Origin: Rhodanobacter sp.
Lineage (GTDB): Bacteria; Pseudomonadota; Gammaproteobacteria; Xanthomonadales; Rhodanobacteraceae
Reading direction: 5' to 3'
NCBI GenBank assembly: GCA_024711345.1
Contig: JANJTA010000035.1
Span: 124,001 to 188,000, forward strand
Length of the DNA: 64,000 nucleotides
A program made the translations under genes and the position numbers. Every line of letters begins with the position of its first letter. Position 1 is the stretch's first letter. A model generated the notes under the pieces. It was given only the letters and a program-made list of their open reading frames with translations, searched no databases and was not told the origin of the DNA. Below, one piece after another: positions 17,211 through 28,520 of this stretch.

Positions 17211-20200
17211 TCACGACCGCGGCATGCCGACCGCCACGCGCTGCAGCACCTGCCGCAGCGCCAGCGGCTTGAGCGGCTTGTAGAGCACGCCGATGCCGAT
17301 CTCCAGCAAGCGCTGGCGCAGCTCGCCATCGCGGTCGGCGGTGAGCATCACGGTCGGCACGTCGGCGTGGCGCGCACGCAGCAGTTCCCATGCCTCCAGC
17401 CCGGTGCGCCCGCCGTCCAGGTGGAAGTCGAGGATGTGCAGGTCCGGTCGCCACGGCGCCGCCAGCGCCTCGGCGGAATTTCGTGCCGCGTGCACGTGCC
17501 AGCCCCAGCTGCTCAGCAGGTTGCCGAGCGCGGCGAGCGCGGCCGGTTCATTGTCGAGCACCAGCGCGCGGCCGACCGGCAACGCACGCGGCGTATCGGC
17601 GGGTGGCGGCAAGCGGATGGCGGCGCGCGCCAGCGGCACGTCGAGATGGAACACGCTGCCGCGGCCGGGCCAGGAGCGCAGGCCGAGCGGATGATCGAGC
17701 AGGTCGGCCATGCGCTGCGCGATCGACAGTCCCAGCCCCAGCCCCTGCCCGCCCGCGGCGCTGCCGCGGCGGAACTCCTGGAAGATCAGCTGGCGTTCCT
17801 CCGGGGCAATGCCCGGGCCGCTGTCCCACACTTCCACGCGCAGGCGATCGCCTTGCCGGCGCACGCCGAGCAGCACGCGGCCGTGCTCGGCGTAGCGCAG
17901 GGCGTTGGAGAGAAAGTTCTGCAGCACCCGGCGCAGCAACTGCGGGTCGGAGTGCGCCCAGGCGCGGGTGGCAACCATCTCGAAACGCACCCCGCGGTCG
18001 AGCGCGATGGCGCGGAACTCGGCGGCCAGCGGGTCGAGCACCTCGGCCAGCGCGAACGCGCGCGGCTGCGGATGCAGCCGCCCGCCTTCGAGCCGGGCCA
18101 CGTCGAGCAGCCCGCTGAGCAGGCCTTCGGTGGCGGCCAGCGCACCGTTGAGATGGCGCGCATTGGCAGGGTCGCCGCCGCGCTCGGTCAGCGCATGGGC
18201 GAACAGCTGCGCCGCGTGCAGCGGCTGCATCAGGTCGTGCGTCACCGCGGCGAGAAAGCGGCTCTTGGCCTCATTCGCCGCCTGCGCCTCGGCCGAGGCC
18301 GCGGCCAGCTCGCGAGTACGTTCCTCCACGCGCAGTTCCAGCGTCTCGTTGATGCGCTTCAGCGCCGCCTCGGCCTGGCGGAAGGCGGTGACGTCGGTGA
18401 AGGTGGCCACGAAGCCGCCGCCGGGCATCGGGTTGCCGCGAATCTCGACGATGGTGCCGTCGGGGAAGCGCCGCTCGGAGAGATGCCGGGTGCCCTCGCG
18501 CATGTGCGCCAGCCGGCGTTGCACGCGCGCCTCCACCTCGCCCGGGCCGAGTAGGCCGAGGCCGATGTTGTGGCGGGTCAGCTCGGCGACCGGGCGGCCC
18601 ACCTGCAACAGCTGCGGCGGATAGTCGAACAAGCGCGCATACGGCGTGTTCCAGGCCACCAGCCGCAGCTCGGCGTCGACCACGCAGATGCCCTGGCTCA
18701 TGTTCTCCAGCGCGGCCTCCAGCACGCGCTGGTTGAAGCGCAGATCCTGCGCCGCCTCGCCGACGATGGCGACCACCGTGTCCAGATCCTCGCGGCCCTG
18801 CCGGTGCACCACTTCCAGCAACAGGCGCGCGGAGGCAGCGCCGATCACCGCGGCCAGCTCGTGCTCGACCTCGGCGACTCGTGCGCTGCCGGCAGGCCCC
18901 ACCGCGGGCGCACTGGCGAAGAGGTGCTCGACCCGTTCGGGCGACAGGAAGCGCATCGCCAGCGCACGCAGCTCGACCAGGCCCACATCGCCCACGCTGA
19001 CCGCACGCGTCGTACGGCCGAAGCGCGAGCCGGCCACCGCCAGCGTCACCGCGATATTGACCAGCAGGCCGGCCACCACCGCACGGCCCAGCCGGTTCCA
19101 GTTGCCCAATCCGAGCAGGCCGTCCGGCGCCAGCCAGTGCAGGCCGAGCGGACCGGCGTGCAGCCACGCCGGCGCGGCCGGCAACAAGGTCGGCAGCACC
19201 GCGTAGGCCCAGGCCAGCGTACCGGCAGCCAGCCCCGCCATCACCGCGCGCGGTCCGAGCTGCGGCCGGTACATCGCCACCAGCATCGCCGGGGTGAGCC
19301 CGGCCAGCGCGGAGAACGAGATCGCGCCGATGTCGGCCAATGCCTCGTTGCGCGCCAGCAGGCGGCTGTACGCCCACGCCAGCAGGATCAGCACCAGGAT
19401 CGCCACGCGCCGATAGTTCAGCAGCTCGCCGCGCAGGTCGCCATGCTCGTCGCGACCCCAGCCGGCGCGCACCCGCAGCGGCGCGATGAGGTGGTTGACC
19501 ACCATCAGGCTCAGCGTGAGCGTGGCGATCACCACCATGCTGGTGGCCGCGCTCAGCCCGCCGAGGAAGGCGACCAGCGCCAGGCCATGCTCGCCGCGCG
19601 CCAGCGGCAACGCCAGCACGTACATGTCCGACGACACTCCGCTGGCGCCCAGCCAGGCGTCGCCCAGCCGCGCCAGCGGCAGGATCGGCAGCGAGATCAG
19701 CAGCAGGTACAGCGGGAACAGCCAGCGCGCGGTGCGCAGTTGGCCGTCCTCGCGGCATTCGACGATGCCGGCGTAGAACTGGTGCGGCATGGTGAACATC
19801 GCCAGCGCGCCGAGCAGGATCAGCGCCGGGAAGCCGCCGCTGTCCGGCGGCGGTGGCACGTAGTCCGGCACGCCCGTCGGCACGGCGGCGAACAGCAGCG
19901 AGCCCAGCGCCAGCATCGCGCCCAGCTTGAACAGCGACTCGAACGCCATCGCCAGCACCAGCCCGCGGTTATGCGCCATGGTCGAGGCGCGCCGCGTGCC
20001 GAACAGCATGGCGAACAGCGCCATCAGCAGCGCCACGTACAGTGCGCTGTCCTGCCATGGATTGGACTCGGCCAGCTGGCCGTGGCTGAGGATGCCGTAG
20101 CTCATCGCCACCGCCTTCAGCTGCAGCGCGATGTACGGCACGATGCCGATCACCACCACCACCGTGACCAGCGCCGCCAGCCCGGAGTGGCGTCCCAGCC

Positions 20201-20519
20201 GCACCGCGATCAGGTCAGCCAGCGAACCGGCGTTGTACTCGCGCACCAGCTGCACCAGCCGGCGCAGGAAACCCAGCGCGAACAGGTACATCAGGATCGC
20301 CCCGACGAAGGTCGGCGGCAGCCACCAGCCGGAGCGACTGGCCTGGGTCACCGTGCCGTAGAACGTCCACGAGGTGCAATGGACGGCCAGCGACAGCGCG
20401 TACACGATCGCCCAGCGCTTCTCGAAAATGCGCGAGCGGCGTTCGCCGAGCAGCGCCACGCCGAACAGCAGGCCGAGCCAGCACAGCGCGGCGATGGCGA
20501 TGAGGGTGGTGCTCAGCAT
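17211..20519 (-). CDS. SLC5-fused hybrid sensor histidine kinase (CrbS/MxtR-like)
   Basis: 1102-residue inner-membrane sensor. Residues 1-500 are a sodium:solute-symporter-like module with about 13 hydrophobic segments (starts MLSTTLIAIAALCW; includes AVHCTSWTFYGTV and LAFESLFKLG-type helices). A PAS domain (about 602-715, LENMSQGICVVDAELRLVAW) is followed by a coiled linker. Next come the HisKA domain with His761 (FLAAVTHDLMQPLHAAQ), the HATPase with N-box NFLSNALRYAE (868-878), GPGIAP and GQGLGLGLSI, and a C-terminal receiver domain (about 984-1095) with Asp1031 in HILDFHLDGG and Lys1081. This architecture defines the CrbS/MxtR/NahK-like group; CrbS homologues sense or respond to acetate and switch on acs. 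The putative partner regulator is at 15113. Identification of the architecture is firm; the signal is inferred. Confidence 0.92.
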   Translation of the reverse strand: MLSTTLIAIAALCWLGLLFGVALLGERRSRIFEKRWAIVYALSLAVHCTSWTFYGTVTQASRSGWWLPPTFVGAILMYLFALGFLRRLVQLVREYNAGSLADLIAVRLGRHSGLAALVTVVVVIGIVPYIALQLKAVAMSYGILSHGQLAESNPWQDSALYVALLMALFAMLFGTRRASTMAHNRGLVLAMAFESLFKLGAMLALGSLLFAAVPTGVPDYVPPPPDSGGFPALILLGALAMFTMPHQFYAGIVECREDGQLRTARWLFPLYLLLISLPILPLARLGDAWLGASGVSSDMYVLALPLARGEHGLALVAFLGGLSAATSMVVIATLTLSLMVVNHLIAPLRVRAGWGRDEHGDLRGELLNYRRVAILVLILLAWAYSRLLARNEALADIGAISFSALAGLTPAMLVAMYRPQLGPRAVMAGLAAGTLAWAYAVLPTLLPAAPAWLHAGPLGLHWLAPDGLLGLGNWNRLGRAVVAGLLVNIAVTLAVAGSRFGRTTRAVSVGDVGLVELRALAMRFLSPERVEHLFASAPAVGPAGSARVAEVEHELAAVIGAASARLLLEVVHRQGREDLDTVVAIVGEAAQDLRFNQRVLEAALENMSQGICVVDAELRLVAWNTPYARLFDYPPQLLQVGRPVAELTRHNIGLGLLGPGEVEARVQRRLAHMREGTRHLSERRFPDGTIVEIRGNPMPGGGFVATFTDVTAFRQAEAALKRINETLELRVEERTRELAAASAEAQAANEAKSRFLAAVTHDLMQPLHAAQLFAHALTERGGDPANARHLNGALAATEGLLSGLLDVARLEGGRLHPQPRAFALAEVLDPLAAEFRAIALDRGVRFEMVATRAWAHSDPQLLRRVLQNFLSNALRYAEHGRVLLGVRRQGDRLRVEVWDSGPGIAPEERQLIFQEFRRGSAAGGQGLGLGLSIAQRMADLLDHPLGLRSWPGRGSVFHLDVPLARAAIRLPPPADTPRALPVGRALVLDNEPAALAALGNLLSSWGWHVHAARNSAEALAAPWRPDLHILDFHLDGGRTGLEAWELLRARHADVPTVMLTADRDGELRQRLLEIGIGVLYKPLKPLALRQVLQRVAVGMPRS

Positions 20520-20562
20520 GGCATCCGCGCCTGCGGGGGCGGCTTCGGCCCCGATGTTTTGG

Positions 20563-21227
20563 GAGCGAAGAGCTTTCTTCCCCCTGCGGAGGCCGAGTCA
20601 CTTTCTCTTTGCGTGCTCAAAGAGAAAGTAACCAAAGAGAAAGTAACCAAAGAGAAAGTAACCAAAGAGAAAGTAACCAAAGAGAAAGAGCACCCCGCTT
20701 GGCGCTCGCCGGGCATCCATGCCCGGCCAGTCCGTGAGTCGGGGCCGGGCTTTTCGAGCGGGCTCCTGCCCGCGCGAAAAGGCGAGTCCATCCATGGACT
20801 CACCCGCTGCGCGGCCTGTCGTCCCCGACTCACCGCCGCGCAAGGGACCCCGGGTAGAGCAGCGGGCCATCCTGGCCCGCACTCGGTGATGAAGCTGAAA
20901 AGCCAAAGCGGCAAAGTAGCGCTTTGCCGCTTTGCTCTTGCTCTGGTTCTTCTGAAGAGTGCGCGCCGGGAGCGCGCTGCTCTACCCGGGGCCCCTATGG
21001 CGCGGCGGGTGGGCGAAGGAAAGCCCGCAGGGTGGCCGGCAGGGATGCCGGCCAGTTTTTCGCCAGCACAGGATGTGCTGTCGAAAAACCCCGTAGCCCA
21101 CCCGCGCACCCGGAAGGCAGGATGCCTGGAGGGCGCGCCATCGGGGTGGCCTCTCTTTTGGTTACTTTTCTCTGGCCACCCAGAGAAAAGTGACTCGCCC
21201 TCCGAAGGAGGACGAAAGCTCTTGCTC
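20563..21227. mobile_element. MITE-like non-autonomous element with ~75-bp imperfect terminal inverted repeats
   Basis: The left end (20563 onward: GAGCGAAGAGCTTTC, GGCCGAGTCACTTTCTC, then AGAGAAAGTAACCAAAGAG) reappears inverted at the right end (reading back from 21227: GAGCAAGAGCTTTCG, GGGCGAGTCACTTTTCTC, AGAGAAAAGTAACCAAAAGAG). Between lie about 500 bp rich in further palindromes (for example around 20925 and 21055) and no transposase. Overlapping open frames on both strands are just by-products of the high GC content. Similar TTTGGTTACTTT-containing repeats recur, as I recall, in other Xanthomonadales genomes. The same element could also act as a transcription end for both flanking genes. 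Confidence 0.7.
20619..20688. repeat. 4.7 tandem copies of a 15-bp unit
   Basis: AAAGAGAAAGTAACC is repeated exactly at 20619, 20634, 20649 and 20664, with a partial fifth copy to 20688, inside the left arm of the MITE-like element. The right arm has only one such unit, so the array grew after the element formed, presumably by slippage. Confidence 0.93.
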
Positions 21228-21309
21228 TGAATGCGGTGACAAGCAAGGGCATCGCGCACAAGGTGCGCTCCTACATCGATACCGCCGATCGGGCGGCGGC
21301 GCCGCGCCA

Positions 21310-22332
21310 TCAATGCCCCGCCGGCAGCCCCAGCGCGCGCACCGCGTTCACCACCCAGCGCAACTGCACGCCATGGCGGCTGTCGTAGTCGGTTCCGGAA
21401 TATCCCCACCAGTCCCAGCATGCCTGCGGATTCAAGGGCGCGAAACTTGCGCGGGTCTGAGGGTACAGCACCGCCACGGCGTAGACGTCGGCCCAGCGGT
21501 TGAAGCCGGCGTCCTCGACGAAGGCCTTGCCCACCGCATCGGCGTTCTGCTTGCAGCCGTGGAATGCCACCAGCACCCCGCACGGCTTGCCGGCGAGACA
21601 GTCCGGCGGCAGATAGACGTAGCCGGTGTCGGCCAGGAACGCATCGGCGCCGCCGGGGCGCAGCGCACCCTGGTCGAACGCGCGCAGGTCGCCCTGCGCC
21701 CTGCCCGCTGCGCGTGGCGGCTTGCCGAACATCTGCGCGAAGATCTCGCCGGCCGCATCGAAACCGCAGTGGCCGAGATACGGTGCCACCGACTTGTCGC
21801 AGTCGTCGCCGCGGGCGGCCACCGGCAGGTTGTGCGCGAACGCGCGCTGGCCGTCGTCGTGCACCTGCATGTCCTTCAGTGCCGGCGTGGCGTCGCGCAG
21901 CTGCCGGTAGAAGCGCGCCCCCGCCTCCGCCACGGCGGGCGCCACCAACGCGTCGTCCTTGCCATGCAGCAGGTAGACACGGGCGTGGGCCAGATCCTTC
22001 AGCGCGCCGATGTCGCCCGACGCCGCGCTCTTCGCGGCACGGGCCACCAGCTCGGCGACATCCGGCGCCGGCGTCCCCTTCATGCAGCTGCCGAGCGCCA
22101 CGTCCAGTTTGCCGCCGGCACAACCGTAAGGGCCGCCGGCGACGATCGCCGCATTCGGGAACAGCTCCGGATAAGCCAGCTGCAGCTGCCCGGCCATGTA
22201 CGCGCCGGAGGAAAGGCCGACCGCGGCGGTGCGCGAGGCGTCGATCTTCAGCGTCGGCAGCGGCGGCGCGTCGCCGGCGCGGGCCAGCGGTGCGAACAGC
22301 AGCAGGGTCAACAGGCCAAGGGGCTTGCGCAT
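21310..22332 (-). CDS. Exported PHB-depolymerase-family esterase
   Basis: 340 residues with a signal peptide (1-19, ends ARA). The lipase-box motif GLSSG (39-43, Ser41) follows directly after the signal in AAVGLSSGAYMAGQLQ, as in extracellular short-chain PHB depolymerases of the catalytic type found in Bdellovibrio and Paucimonas relatives. Other landmarks are VYLLHGKDD, a cysteine-rich middle, YVYLPPDC, FHGCKQN and a C-terminal WWGYSGTDY. There is no separate substrate-binding (fibronectin or chitin-like) domain, so action on native or amorphous polymer or on oligomers is possible. It is in line with the TonB receptor gene on the same strand (start 24701), which ends 147 bp upstream beyond a terminator. 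Assignment to the family is good; the natural substrate is inferred. Confidence 0.82.
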   Translation of the reverse strand: MRKPLGLLTLLLFAPLARAGDAPPLPTLKIDASRTAAVGLSSGAYMAGQLQLAYPELFPNAAIVAGGPYGCAGGKLDVALGSCMKGTPAPDVAELVARAAKSAASGDIGALKDLAHARVYLLHGKDDALVAPAVAEAGARFYRQLRDATPALKDMQVHDDGQRAFAHNLPVAARGDDCDKSVAPYLGHCGFDAAGEIFAQMFGKPPRAAGRAQGDLRAFDQGALRPGGADAFLADTGYVYLPPDCLAGKPCGVLVAFHGCKQNADAVGKAFVEDAGFNRWADVYAVAVLYPQTRASFAPLNPQACWDWWGYSGTDYDSRHGVQLRWVVNAVRALGLPAGH

Positions 22333-22419
22333 GGGTGGTCTCCGTTGGCGGGTTGATGGAGCCGCGCGGACGCATTCGCCGGCGCGAGGTTACCCGTTCA
22401 TGCCGGCGAGGGCAGCTTC

Positions 22420-22460
22420 GAAAAAACACCCCGCGGGAGCCGGCTGCTGCCCCGCGGGGA
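22420..22460 (-). terminator. Rho-independent terminator of the TonB receptor gene
   Basis: Minus-strand CCCCGCGGG pairs with CCCGCGGGG across a 13-nt loop, followed by TGTTTTTT. It begins 20 bp after the stop and separates the receptor from the esterase gene. Confidence 0.88.
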
Positions 22461-22478
22461 AGGGGAGAAACGATCGCC

Positions 22479-24701
<2,223 letters not shown>

Positions 24702-24899
24702 GGTTTCCCCTTTCCCCGTGGTGTATTCGGCAGCGAGCGCAACCACCGATGATGGATGCTGATGAAACGAGCTTAGGCATCCACTGCGGTGCGGACACTT
24801 GTACCTTCGTACAGTGCCGCCGGTGCGCGCTGCTGCGGATACTCCGCAGCCATCGTCATGGCCGGCGTCGCTGGCCGGATGCTTCCCGGGGATTCACGG

Positions 24900-26297
24900 A
24901 TGGCTTTTCTGATCGTGCTGGCCGCGCTGTGCTTCCTGATGTTTGCGGCTTATCGCGGCTACAGCGTCATCCTGTTCGCGCCGATCGCCGCACTGGGCGC
25001 GGTACTGCTGACCGAGCCGGCACTGGTGGCGCCGATGTTCACCGGCCTGTTCATGGACAAGATGGTCGGCTTCCTCAAGCTGTACTTCCCGGTTTTCATG
25101 CTGGGCGCGGTGTTCGGCAAGCTGATCGAGCTGTCCGGTTTCTCCAAGTCGATCGTGGCGGCCACCATCGGCCTGGTCGGGCGCAGCCGGGCGATCCTGT
25201 CGATCGTGCTGGTGTGCGCGCTGCTGACCTATGGCGGGGTGTCGCTGTTCGTGGTGGTGTTCGCGGTGTACCCGTTTGCGGCCGAGCTGTTCCGCCAGTC
25301 GGACATCCCCAAGCGGCTGATCCCCGGCACCATCGCGCTGGGTGCGTTCACCTTCACCATGGATTCGCTGCCGGGCACGCCGCAGATCCAGAACATCATC
25401 CCCACCGCGTTCTTCGGCACCAACACCTGGGCGGCGCCGTGGCTGGGCACGCTCGGCGCGCTGTTCATCCTGGCCGTCGGCCTGAGCTACCTCGACTGGC
25501 GCCGGCGCAAGGCCGCCGCGGCCGGCGAAGGCTACGGTGACAACCTGGTCAACGAGCCGGCCCCGTTCGAAGGCGGCAAGCTGGCGCATCCGCTGGTCGC
25601 GCTGCTGCCGCTGGTGGTGGTGGGCGTGTGCAACAAGCTGTTCACCGACCTGATCCCGCGCATGTACGGCGAGACGCAATCGTTCCTGCCCAGCGTGGTC
25701 GGCAACGCCAGGCCGGTGGTGCAGGAGGTGTCCAAGGTCGCCGCGATCTGGGCGGTCGAGGGCGCCTTGCTGGTCGGCATCCTGTGCGTGCTGGTGTTCG
25801 CCTGGCGCGCAGTGACCGCGCACCTCGCCGCCGGCAGCCAGGCCGCGGTCGGCGGTGCGCTGCTGGCCTCGATGAACACCGCCTCGGAATACGGCTTCGG
25901 TGCGGTGATCGCCGCCCTGCCCGGCTTCAAGCTGGTGGCCGACGCGCTGCACACCATTCCGAACCCGTTGCTCAACGAGGCGGTCACCGTCACCGCGCTG
26001 GCCGGCATCACCGGCTCGGCTTCCGGCGGCATGAGCATCGCGCTGGGGGCGATGGCCGACACCTTCATCGCCAACGCGCGCGCCGCCGGCATCCCGATGG
26101 AGGTACTGCACCGGGTGGCCGCGATGGCCTCCGGGGGCATGGACACGCTGCCGCACAACGGCGCGGTGATCACCCTGCTGGCGGTGACTGGACTGACCCA
26201 TCGGCAGTCCTACCGCGACATCTTCGCCATCACCGTGATCAAGACCCTGGCGGTGCTGGTGGTGATCGGCGCCTACTACGTCCTCGGCGTAATATAG
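24900..26297 (+). CDS. GntP-family permease, probable 3-hydroxybutyrate transporter
   Basis: 465-residue inner-membrane carrier with 12-14 hydrophobic segments. The sequence begins MAFLIVLAALCFLMFAAYRG and carries PVFMLGAVFGKLIELSGF, LLTYGGVSLFVVVFAVYPFA, DSLPGTPQIQNIIPT and a C-terminal ASGGMDTLPHNGAV. This is the GntP branch often annotated as D-beta-hydroxybutyrate permease; the assignment is from memory of the family. Start at 24900 gives the family N-terminus; the frame continues upstream without a recognisable start. The nearby depolymerase-type esterase and oligomer hydrolase fit a hydroxy-acid substrate. The stop codon TAG lies inside a REP arm (see finding). Confidence 0.82.
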   Translation: MAFLIVLAALCFLMFAAYRGYSVILFAPIAALGAVLLTEPALVAPMFTGLFMDKMVGFLKLYFPVFMLGAVFGKLIELSGFSKSIVAATIGLVGRSRAILSIVLVCALLTYGGVSLFVVVFAVYPFAAELFRQSDIPKRLIPGTIALGAFTFTMDSLPGTPQIQNIIPTAFFGTNTWAAPWLGTLGALFILAVGLSYLDWRRRKAAAAGEGYGDNLVNEPAPFEGGKLAHPLVALLPLVVVGVCNKLFTDLIPRMYGETQSFLPSVVGNARPVVQEVSKVAAIWAVEGALLVGILCVLVFAWRAVTAHLAAGSQAAVGGALLASMNTASEYGFGAVIAALPGFKLVADALHTIPNPLLNEAVTVTALAGITGSASGGMSIALGAMADTFIANARAAGIPMEVLHRVAAMASGGMDTLPHNGAVITLLAVTGLTHRQSYRDIFAITVIKTLAVLVVIGAYYVLGVI

Positions 26298-26380
26298 GAG
26301 CCCGCTCGCGGGCGATGCTCTTGTCCCCGAGTCTTCCGAGGTATCCAGAGCAGGAGCATCGCCCGCGAGCGGGCTCCTGC
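26295..26380. repeat. REP pair after the permease gene
   Basis: Arms 26295-26318 and 26356-26380 match the REP at 2843-2928 almost exactly, with 37 bp between. The left arm starts with the TAG stop codon of the permease gene. It lies between this gene and typA and could serve as its transcript end. Confidence 0.9.
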
Positions 26381-26447
26381 GGGTTCGGTCAGGCAGCGGC
26401 AGGTGAACGAGCGATCGAAATGACGGGCAAGTTGTCCCACAAGTCCG

Positions 26448-26453
26448 TATAAT
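26448..26453 (+). promoter_or_regulatory. Putative -10 box of typA
   Basis: A perfect TATAAT about 60 bp before the typA start. No -35 hexamer sits at the usual 16-18 bp; TTGTCC is only 10 bp and TGACGG 21 bp away, so the promoter assignment is partial. Confidence 0.45.
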
Positions 26454-26512
26454 CGGTCAATTCGCCTTTCAAAAACCTGCGTGACGGCCTTCGTGCCGCC
26501 CAAGTCGATCCC

Positions 26513-28339
26513 ATGTCCATCGAAAACCTGCGCAACATCGCCATCGTCGCCCACGTCGACCACGGCAAGACCACCCTCGTCGATTGCCTGCTCAAGCAGT
26601 CCGGCACGCTCAGCGAGCGCACCGTGCTGGCCGAGCGCGTGATGGATTCCAACGACCAGGAGAAGGAACGCGGCATCACCATCCTGGCCAAGAACACCGC
26701 CATCACCTGGAACGGCAACCGCATCAACATCGTCGACACCCCCGGCCACGCCGACTTCGGCGGCGAGGTGGAGCGCGTGCTGTCGATGGTGGACACCGTG
26801 CTGATCCTGGTCGACGCGATGGACGGCCCGATGCCGCAGACGCGCTTCGTGACGCAGAAGGCGTTCGCGATGGGCTTCAAGCCGATCGTGGTGATCAACA
26901 AGGTCGACCGCCCCGGCGCGCGTCCCGAGTGGGTCGTGGAGCAGGTGTGGGACCTGTTCGACCGCCTCGGCGCCACGCCGGAGCAGATGGAATTCCCGAT
27001 CGTCTACGCCTCGGCGCTGAACGGCTACGCCTCGCTGGACGAGAACGTGCGCGAGGGCGACATGACCCCGCTGTACGAGGCGATCATGCAGCACGCGCCC
27101 AAGCCCGAGGTCGACCCGGACGGCCCGTTCCAGATGCGCATCAGCCAGCTCGACTACAACAACTTCGTCGGCGTGATCGGCATCGGCCGCATCCAGCGCG
27201 GCACGCTGAAGAAGAACATGCCGGTGGCGGTGATCGACCGCCACGGCAAGAAGCGCCAGGGCAAGGTGTTGCAGGTGCTCGGCTTCATGGGGCTGGAGCG
27301 CATCGAACAGGACAGCGCCGAGGCCGGCGACATCGTGGCCATTTCCGGCATCGCCGACCTGACCATTTCCGATACCGTCACCGCACTGGACGCGCCCGAG
27401 GCGCTGCCCGCGCTGACCGTGGACGAGCCGACCATCAGCATGACCTTCCAGGTCAACAACTCGCCGTTCGCCGGGAACAAGGACCTTTCCGGCGGCAAGT
27501 TCCTGACCAGCCGCCAGCTGAAGGACCGCCTCGAGCGCGAGCAGGTGCACAACGTGGCGCTGAAGGTCGAGCAGGGTTCGGACGCCGACAAGTTCCTGGT
27601 CTCCGGCCGCGGCGAGCTGCACCTGTCGGTGCTGATCGAGAACATGCGCCGCGAAGGCTACGAGCTGGCCGTGTCGCGCCCGGAGGTGATCGTCAAGGAG
27701 ATCGACGGCCAGAAGATGGAGCCGTACGAGCAGCTGGTGGTCGACGTGGAAGAAACCCACCAGGGGCCGGTGATGGAGCGCCTGGGCATGCGCAAGGGCC
27801 AGCTGAAGAACATGGAGCCCGACGGCAAGGGTCGCGTGCGGCTGGAGTACATGATCCCGGCGCGCGGCCTGATCGGCTTCCAGAACCAGTTCAAGACCCT
27901 TACCCAGGGTTCGGGCCTGCTGTTCCACGTGTTCGACCACTACGGCCCGAAGGAAGAAGGCCAGATCGCCAAGCGCGCCAACGGCGTGATGATCGCCAAC
28001 GCCGGCGGCACCACCCCCGCCTACTCGCTGGGGCCACTGCAGGAACGCGGCCGGCTGTTCGCCGCCGAAGGTGACTCGGTCTACGAAGGCCAGCTGGTCG
28101 GCATCCACGCCAAGGACAACGACCTCACGGTGAACGTGATCAAGCCGAAGCCGCTGACCAACATGCGCGCCGCCGGCAAGGACGACGCGATCCAGCTGAC
28201 CCCGGCGATCAAGTTCTCGCTGGAGCAGGCGCTGGACTTCATCGACGACGACGAACTGGTCGAGGTGACGCCGAAGGAAATCCGCCTGCGCAAGCGGCAC
28301 CTCACCGAGATCGACCGCAAGCGCGCCTCGCGCGGCTGA
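26513..28339 (+). CDS. typA: Ribosome-binding translational GTPase TypA/BipA
   Basis: GTPase that binds the ribosome and helps 50S assembly and growth under stress and cold. 608 residues, full length. The G domain shows G1 AHVDHGKTT (13-21), G3 DTPGHADF and G4 NKVD; the translation-factor domains II, III and V follow, ending with the typical [12 protein letters not shown] tail. A divergent-gene-free 215-bp leader region precedes it. An intrinsic terminator follows at 28363. Nothing unusual. Confidence 0.98.
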   Translation: MSIENLRNIAIVAHVDHGKTTLVDCLLKQSGTLSERTVLAERVMDSNDQEKERGITILAKNTAITWNGNRINIVDTPGHADFGGEVERVLSMVDTVLILVDAMDGPMPQTRFVTQKAFAMGFKPIVVINKVDRPGARPEWVVEQVWDLFDRLGATPEQMEFPIVYASALNGYASLDENVREGDMTPLYEAIMQHAPKPEVDPDGPFQMRISQLDYNNFVGVIGIGRIQRGTLKKNMPVAVIDRHGKKRQGKVLQVLGFMGLERIEQDSAEAGDIVAISGIADLTISDTVTALDAPEALPALTVDEPTISMTFQVNNSPFAGNKDLSGGKFLTSRQLKDRLEREQVHNVALKVEQGSDADKFLVSGRGELHLSVLIENMRREGYELAVSRPEVIVKEIDGQKMEPYEQLVVDVEETHQGPVMERLGMRKGQLKNMEPDGKGRVRLEYMIPARGLIGFQNQFKTLTQGSGLLFHVFDHYGPKEEGQIAKRANGVMIANAGGTTPAYSLGPLQERGRLFAAEGDSVYEGQLVGIHAKDNDLTVNVIKPKPLTNMRAAGKDDAIQLTPAIKFSLEQALDFIDDDELVEVTPKEIRLRKRHLTEIDRKRASRG

Positions 28340-28362
28340 GCCGTCGTCCCACGCGCTTGAAT

Positions 28363-28395
28363 GGAAGGCCGCCGCAAGGCGGCCTTTCGTCTTCA
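28363..28395 (+). terminator. Rho-independent terminator of typA
   Basis: GGCCGCC and GGCGGCC pair (7 bp) around GCAA, followed by TTTCGTCTT. It lies 28 bp after the stop. Confidence 0.82.
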
Positions 28396-28407
28396 TGACG
28401 CTCGCGT

Positions 28408-28511
28408 GCAGGAGCCCGCTCGCGGCGACGCTTTTGCTTTGGCAAATTCCGGCTCTCAACGGACGAACGTCTGCCGCCGCCCAAGAGCATCGCCCACCGG
28501 CGGGCTCCTAC
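28408..28511. repeat. Degenerate REP pair between typA and a LysR gene
   Basis: The left arm 28408-28431 (GCAGGAGCCCGCTCGCGG, one base short inside) and the right arm 28487-28511 (ending GGGCTCCTAC) match the REP family with several changes; the spacer is 55 bp. The two genes converge here. Confidence 0.8.
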
Positions 28512-28520
28512 ACGCAGGGG

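Larger units (their letters stand above)
20520..21309. other. 790-bp intergenic region occupied by repeats
   Basis: Apart from the MITE-like element, 21249-21274 holds half of another REP type (GCATCGCGCACAAGGTGCGC then TCCTAC). No supported gene is present; predicted frames here translate the tandem repeats (EKVTK repeats) or run antisense through the palindromes. Confidence 0.7.

Noticed and set aside
20619..20688. Tandem 15-bp repeats as a CRISPR array
   Set aside because: Repeats are directly adjacent, 15 bp long, with no spacers and no cas genes.
20513..21230. Long frames encoding EKVTK or LFGYF repeats
   Set aside because: These translate the tandem repeat on either strand; no Shine-Dalgarno, signal or family resemblance.
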